Assembly (NCBI RefSeq): GCF_008312835.1
Contig: NZ_VSKS01000021.1
Location: 62,001 to 126,000, forward strand
Source: Streptomyces marokkonensis
GTDB taxonomy: Bacteria; Actinomycetota; Actinomycetes; Streptomycetales; Streptomycetaceae
Direction of reading: 5' to 3'
Length of the DNA stretch: 64,000 bases
The notes below the pieces were generated by a model. It was given only the letters and a program-made list of their open reading frames with translations, was not told the DNA's origin and ran no database searches. The position numbers and the translations under genes are program-made. Every line of letters starts with the position of its first letter. Positions within the stretch are counted from its first letter, which is position 1. This document shows positions 59,470 through 64,000 of this stretch, piece after piece.

Positions 59470-60777
59470 ATGGGCACTCTCGGTTCGTTGCGCACGAGGG
59501 CGGTGGCGACAGCCGCGGCCGTCGGTGCGCTGGCGCTGGTCGCCGGTTGCGGCGGTGGCGGTGATTCGGCCACCGGCGGTGGCAAGAAGGACGGCAAGGT
59601 CACCATCACGATGGGCCTGTTCGGCGTGATGGGCATCAAGGAGACGGGACTCCTCGAGCAGTACGAGAAGGAGAACCCCGACGTCGACATCAAGGCGGAG
59701 ATCGCCGGTGACGAGCAGACGTACTACACCGCGCTGCAGACCAGGCTCGCCGCCGGCAACGGTCTGAAGGACATCCAGGGCATCGAGATCGGCCGGGCCA
59801 AGGAGATCACCGAGACCCAGTCGGACAAGTTCGCGGACTTCGCCGGCACGGCGGGCACCGACCACTTCCTGCCCTGGAAGCAGTCCCAGGTCAGCACCGC
59901 CGACGGCAAGGTGCTGGGCCTGGGCACCGACATCGGCCCGATGGCCGTCTGCTACCGCAAGGACTACTTCGAGAAGGCCGGCCTGCCCACCGACCGCGAC
60001 GAGGTCGGGAAGCTGTGGGAGGGCGACTGGAGCAAGTACGTCGAGGTGGGCCGCTCCTTCAAGAAGGACTTCAAGGGCGGTGACGTGGCGTACATGGACT
60101 CGGCCAGCGGCCTGTTCAACGCCATGGTCTACGGCCACTCCGAGCAGTACTACGACGAGAAGGGCGAGCTGATCCACGACGAGAACCCGGTCGTCAAGGA
60201 GGCCTGGGGGCTGTCGTCGGACGCGGCGGAGGAGGGTCTGACGGCCAAGCTGCGCCAGTTCCAGCCGGGCTGGGACCCGGGCCTGGCCAACGGCACGTTC
60301 GCGACCGCCGTGTGCCCGGCCTGGATGCTCAGCCACATCAGCGAGAAGGCCGGCGACGCGAACAAGGGCAAGTGGGACGTCGCCAGGGCACCCAAGGGAG
60401 CCAACTGGGGCGGTTCCTTCCTCGGCGTGATCGAGAAGAGCCCGGTGAAGGAGGAGGCGCAGAAGCTGGTCGCCTGGCTGACCGCGCCGGAGCAGCAGGC
60501 CCACATCTTCAAGGAGATCGGCAACATCCCCTCCTCCGAGAAGGCGCTGGAGTCCCCCGACGTGAAGGGCGCCAAGTCGGAGTACTTCAGCGACGCGCCG
60601 ATCGGCGAGATCTTCGGTGCCGCCGCGAAGGAGATCCCGGACAAGCAGGTCCTCGGCCGCAAGGACGGCACGATCAAGGACACCTTCTCGCAGGGCCTGG
60701 CGCTGGTCGAGCAGGGCACCGCTCGTGACAAGGCGTGGAGCACCACCATGGAGCGCATCGAGAAGGCCGTCGGCTGA
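59470..60777 (+). CDS. Sugar-binding lipoprotein of an ABC importer (CebE-like)
   Basis: Extracellular solute-binding lipoprotein of 435 residues, family 1 (MalE-type). The signal ends in lipobox LVAGC with C27, then a Gly/Ser linker. The binding domain runs from about 45 (KVTITMGLFGVMGIKETGLLEQYEKENPDVDIKAEI) to the end. AGGAGG stands just before the ATG. It is the first gene of the transporter operon, under paired LacI operators, with two permease genes and a GH1 beta-glucosidase behind it. Cello-oligosaccharides are the expected ligand by comparison with CebE, but related beta-glucosides cannot be excluded. Confidence 0.9.
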   Translation: MGTLGSLRTRAVATAAAVGALALVAGCGGGGDSATGGGKKDGKVTITMGLFGVMGIKETGLLEQYEKENPDVDIKAEIAGDEQTYYTALQTRLAAGNGLKDIQGIEIGRAKEITETQSDKFADFAGTAGTDHFLPWKQSQVSTADGKVLGLGTDIGPMAVCYRKDYFEKAGLPTDRDEVGKLWEGDWSKYVEVGRSFKKDFKGGDVAYMDSASGLFNAMVYGHSEQYYDEKGELIHDENPVVKEAWGLSSDAAEEGLTAKLRQFQPGWDPGLANGTFATAVCPAWMLSHISEKAGDANKGKWDVARAPKGANWGGSFLGVIEKSPVKEEAQKLVAWLTAPEQQAHIFKEIGNIPSSEKALESPDVKGAKSEYFSDAPIGEIFGAAAKEIPDKQVLGRKDGTIKDTFSQGLALVEQGTARDKAWSTTMERIEKAVG

Positions 60778-60868
60778 CCCTGCCGTCCCCGCGGTCGTCC
60801 CGGGCCCGCCCGCAGTCCGCCGACGGGCCCGGCCCGGCTCACACATCCGCTCTCAGGAAGGAAGTCCG

Positions 60869-61864
60869 GTGGCCACCTCCACCACCAAGGCCCTGGCCGG
60901 CGAGGAACCGCCAGGCATGCCCCGCAGGAGCGGAGACGAGGGAACAGCCCGACGGCGCGGCGCGCTGCTGCACCGTCTGGACGTCAAGGGCGCGCCGTTC
61001 GCCTTCATCGCGCCGTTCTTCATCGTCTTCGCCGCGTTCAGCTTCTACCCCCTCGTCTACACCTCGTGGATCTCCCTGCACGACGTGGAACTGGCCACCC
61101 TCGACGTCATGGAGTGGGTGGCGTTCGACAACTACGTCGAGCTCTGGGGCGACTCGCGGTTCTGGAACGCGCTGCGGAACACCGTCACCATCGGCGTCAT
61201 CTCCACGGTGCCTCAGCTGCTCATGGCCCTCGGCCTGGCGCACCTGCTCAACTACCGTATGCGCGCCTCGCTGTTCTTCCGCGTCGCCTCGCTGGTCCCG
61301 TACGCCACCTCGGTCGCCGCCGCCGCGCTCGTCTTCACCATGATCTTCGAGCGTGACTTCGGCATGATCAACTGGGCGCTCGGCGCCGTCGGCATCGACC
61401 CGGTGGACTGGGAGGCCGACAAGTGGCCCGCCCAGGTCGCGATCTCCACCATCGTCATCTGGCGCTGGACCGGCTACAACGCCCTGCTCTACCTGGCCGC
61501 CATGCAGGCCATCCCCGCCGACCGGTACGAGGCGGCCTCCCTCGACGGGGCCTCCCGGTGGAAGCAGTTCACCCACGTCACCGTCCCGGGGATCCGTTCC
61601 ACCATCGTCTTCACCATCGTGCTCTCCACGATCGGCGCCACCCAGCTGTTCGGCGAACCGCTGATCTTCGGCCAGGGGCCCAACGGCATCACCGGCGGCG
61701 CGGACAACCAGTACCAGACGCTGGGCCTGCTGCTGTACGAGGAGGGCTGGAAGAACTACCAGATGGGCCGCTCGGCCACCGTCGCCTGGGCGATGTTCCT
61801 GCTGCTCGTCCTCGCCTTCGTGGCGCAGCGCGTGATCAAGCGGCTGCGTTCCCGTACGTCCTGA
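60869..61864 (+). CDS. Sugar ABC transporter permease, MalF type (CebF-like)
   Basis: Membrane subunit of 331 residues. A 40-residue cytoplasmic tail precedes six hydrophobic segments (first about 44-66, FAFIAPFFIVFAAFSFYPLVYTSW). The EAA loop is EAASLDGASRWKQFTHVTVP (about 225-244). The GTG start follows GGAAGGAAG. It lies 91 bases behind the binding-protein gene and 12 before the next permease gene. No ATPase gene is present; a shared MsiK-type ATPase is expected. Confidence 0.92.
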   Translation: MATSTTKALAGEEPPGMPRRSGDEGTARRRGALLHRLDVKGAPFAFIAPFFIVFAAFSFYPLVYTSWISLHDVELATLDVMEWVAFDNYVELWGDSRFWNALRNTVTIGVISTVPQLLMALGLAHLLNYRMRASLFFRVASLVPYATSVAAAALVFTMIFERDFGMINWALGAVGIDPVDWEADKWPAQVAISTIVIWRWTGYNALLYLAAMQAIPADRYEAASLDGASRWKQFTHVTVPGIRSTIVFTIVLSTIGATQLFGEPLIFGQGPNGITGGADNQYQTLGLLLYEEGWKNYQMGRSATVAWAMFLLLVLAFVAQRVIKRLRSRTS

Positions 61865-61876
61865 CCTGGAGTCGTC

Positions 61877-64000
<2,124 letters not shown>

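Overview
The window is chromosomal DNA of a high-GC actinomycete, almost certainly a Streptomyces or close relative. Codon third positions are almost all G/C, GTG/TTG starts are common, the genes carry Streptomyces-style secreted cellulases, and the sugar ABC systems have no ATPase of their own (streptomycetes share MsiK). No rRNA, tRNA, CRISPR array or insertion sequence was seen.

Left part (1-18.6 kb), mainly polysaccharide degradation and housekeeping. A sugar ABC transporter (two permeases, the first cut by the window edge) is followed by a GH1 beta-glucosidase. A divergent pair of a secreted CBM3-GH16-like protein and a GntR/UTRA regulator shares an intergenic region with repeated ACCAGTT half-sites. 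A GH64 beta-1,3-glucanase follows, behind a palindromic LacI-type operator. Then come an AI-2E family membrane protein, a class-V aminotransferase-like enzyme, a DUF1990 protein, a GNAT, an acyl-CoA synthetase and a VWA lipoprotein. A GH12 endoglucanase with CBM2 and an AA10 LPMO with CBM2 form one unit (the celB-celS2 arrangement of S. coelicolor) under three GGGAGCGCTCCC palindromes, next to a LacI regulator. A secreted S1 serine protease closes this part.

Middle part (18.8-53.3 kb), a large specialised-metabolite locus that mixes nonribosomal and lanthipeptide-type enzymes. A minus-strand operon, in order of transcription, encodes a LanB-like protein, a stand-alone adenylation enzyme, a PLP dehydratase, a stand-alone carrier protein and a second LanB-like protein. 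The first four are coupled by 1-4 base overlaps. MbtH and a phosphopantetheinyl transferase diverge from it. After a peptidase E gene and two tandem LuxR genes comes a LanM-type synthetase whose kinase/dehydratase residues are present but whose cyclase zinc ligands are all replaced. It is followed by a 65-residue Ser/Thr-rich candidate precursor with one Cys, then a large LuxR ATPase (LAL). A second minus-strand operon encodes two NRPSs (C-A-T-C-A-T and C-A-T-C-A-T-TE, one A domain with a threonine code), a P450 and an MFS exporter. I infer that the stand-alone A/carrier pair supplies the starter to the first NRPS condensation domain, giving five building blocks. How the LanB-like and LanM-like proteins fit is the open and most interesting question.

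Right part (53.7-64 kb). A PAS-SpoIIE phosphatase, a small unknown protein, a GT1 glycosyltransferase and a GNAT precede a ceb-like cello-oligosaccharide locus: a LacI regulator diverging from a lipoprotein binding protein, two permeases and a GH1 beta-glucosidase that runs off the window end. Its intergenic region carries a pair of TGGGAACGTGCCCA boxes on opposite strands.
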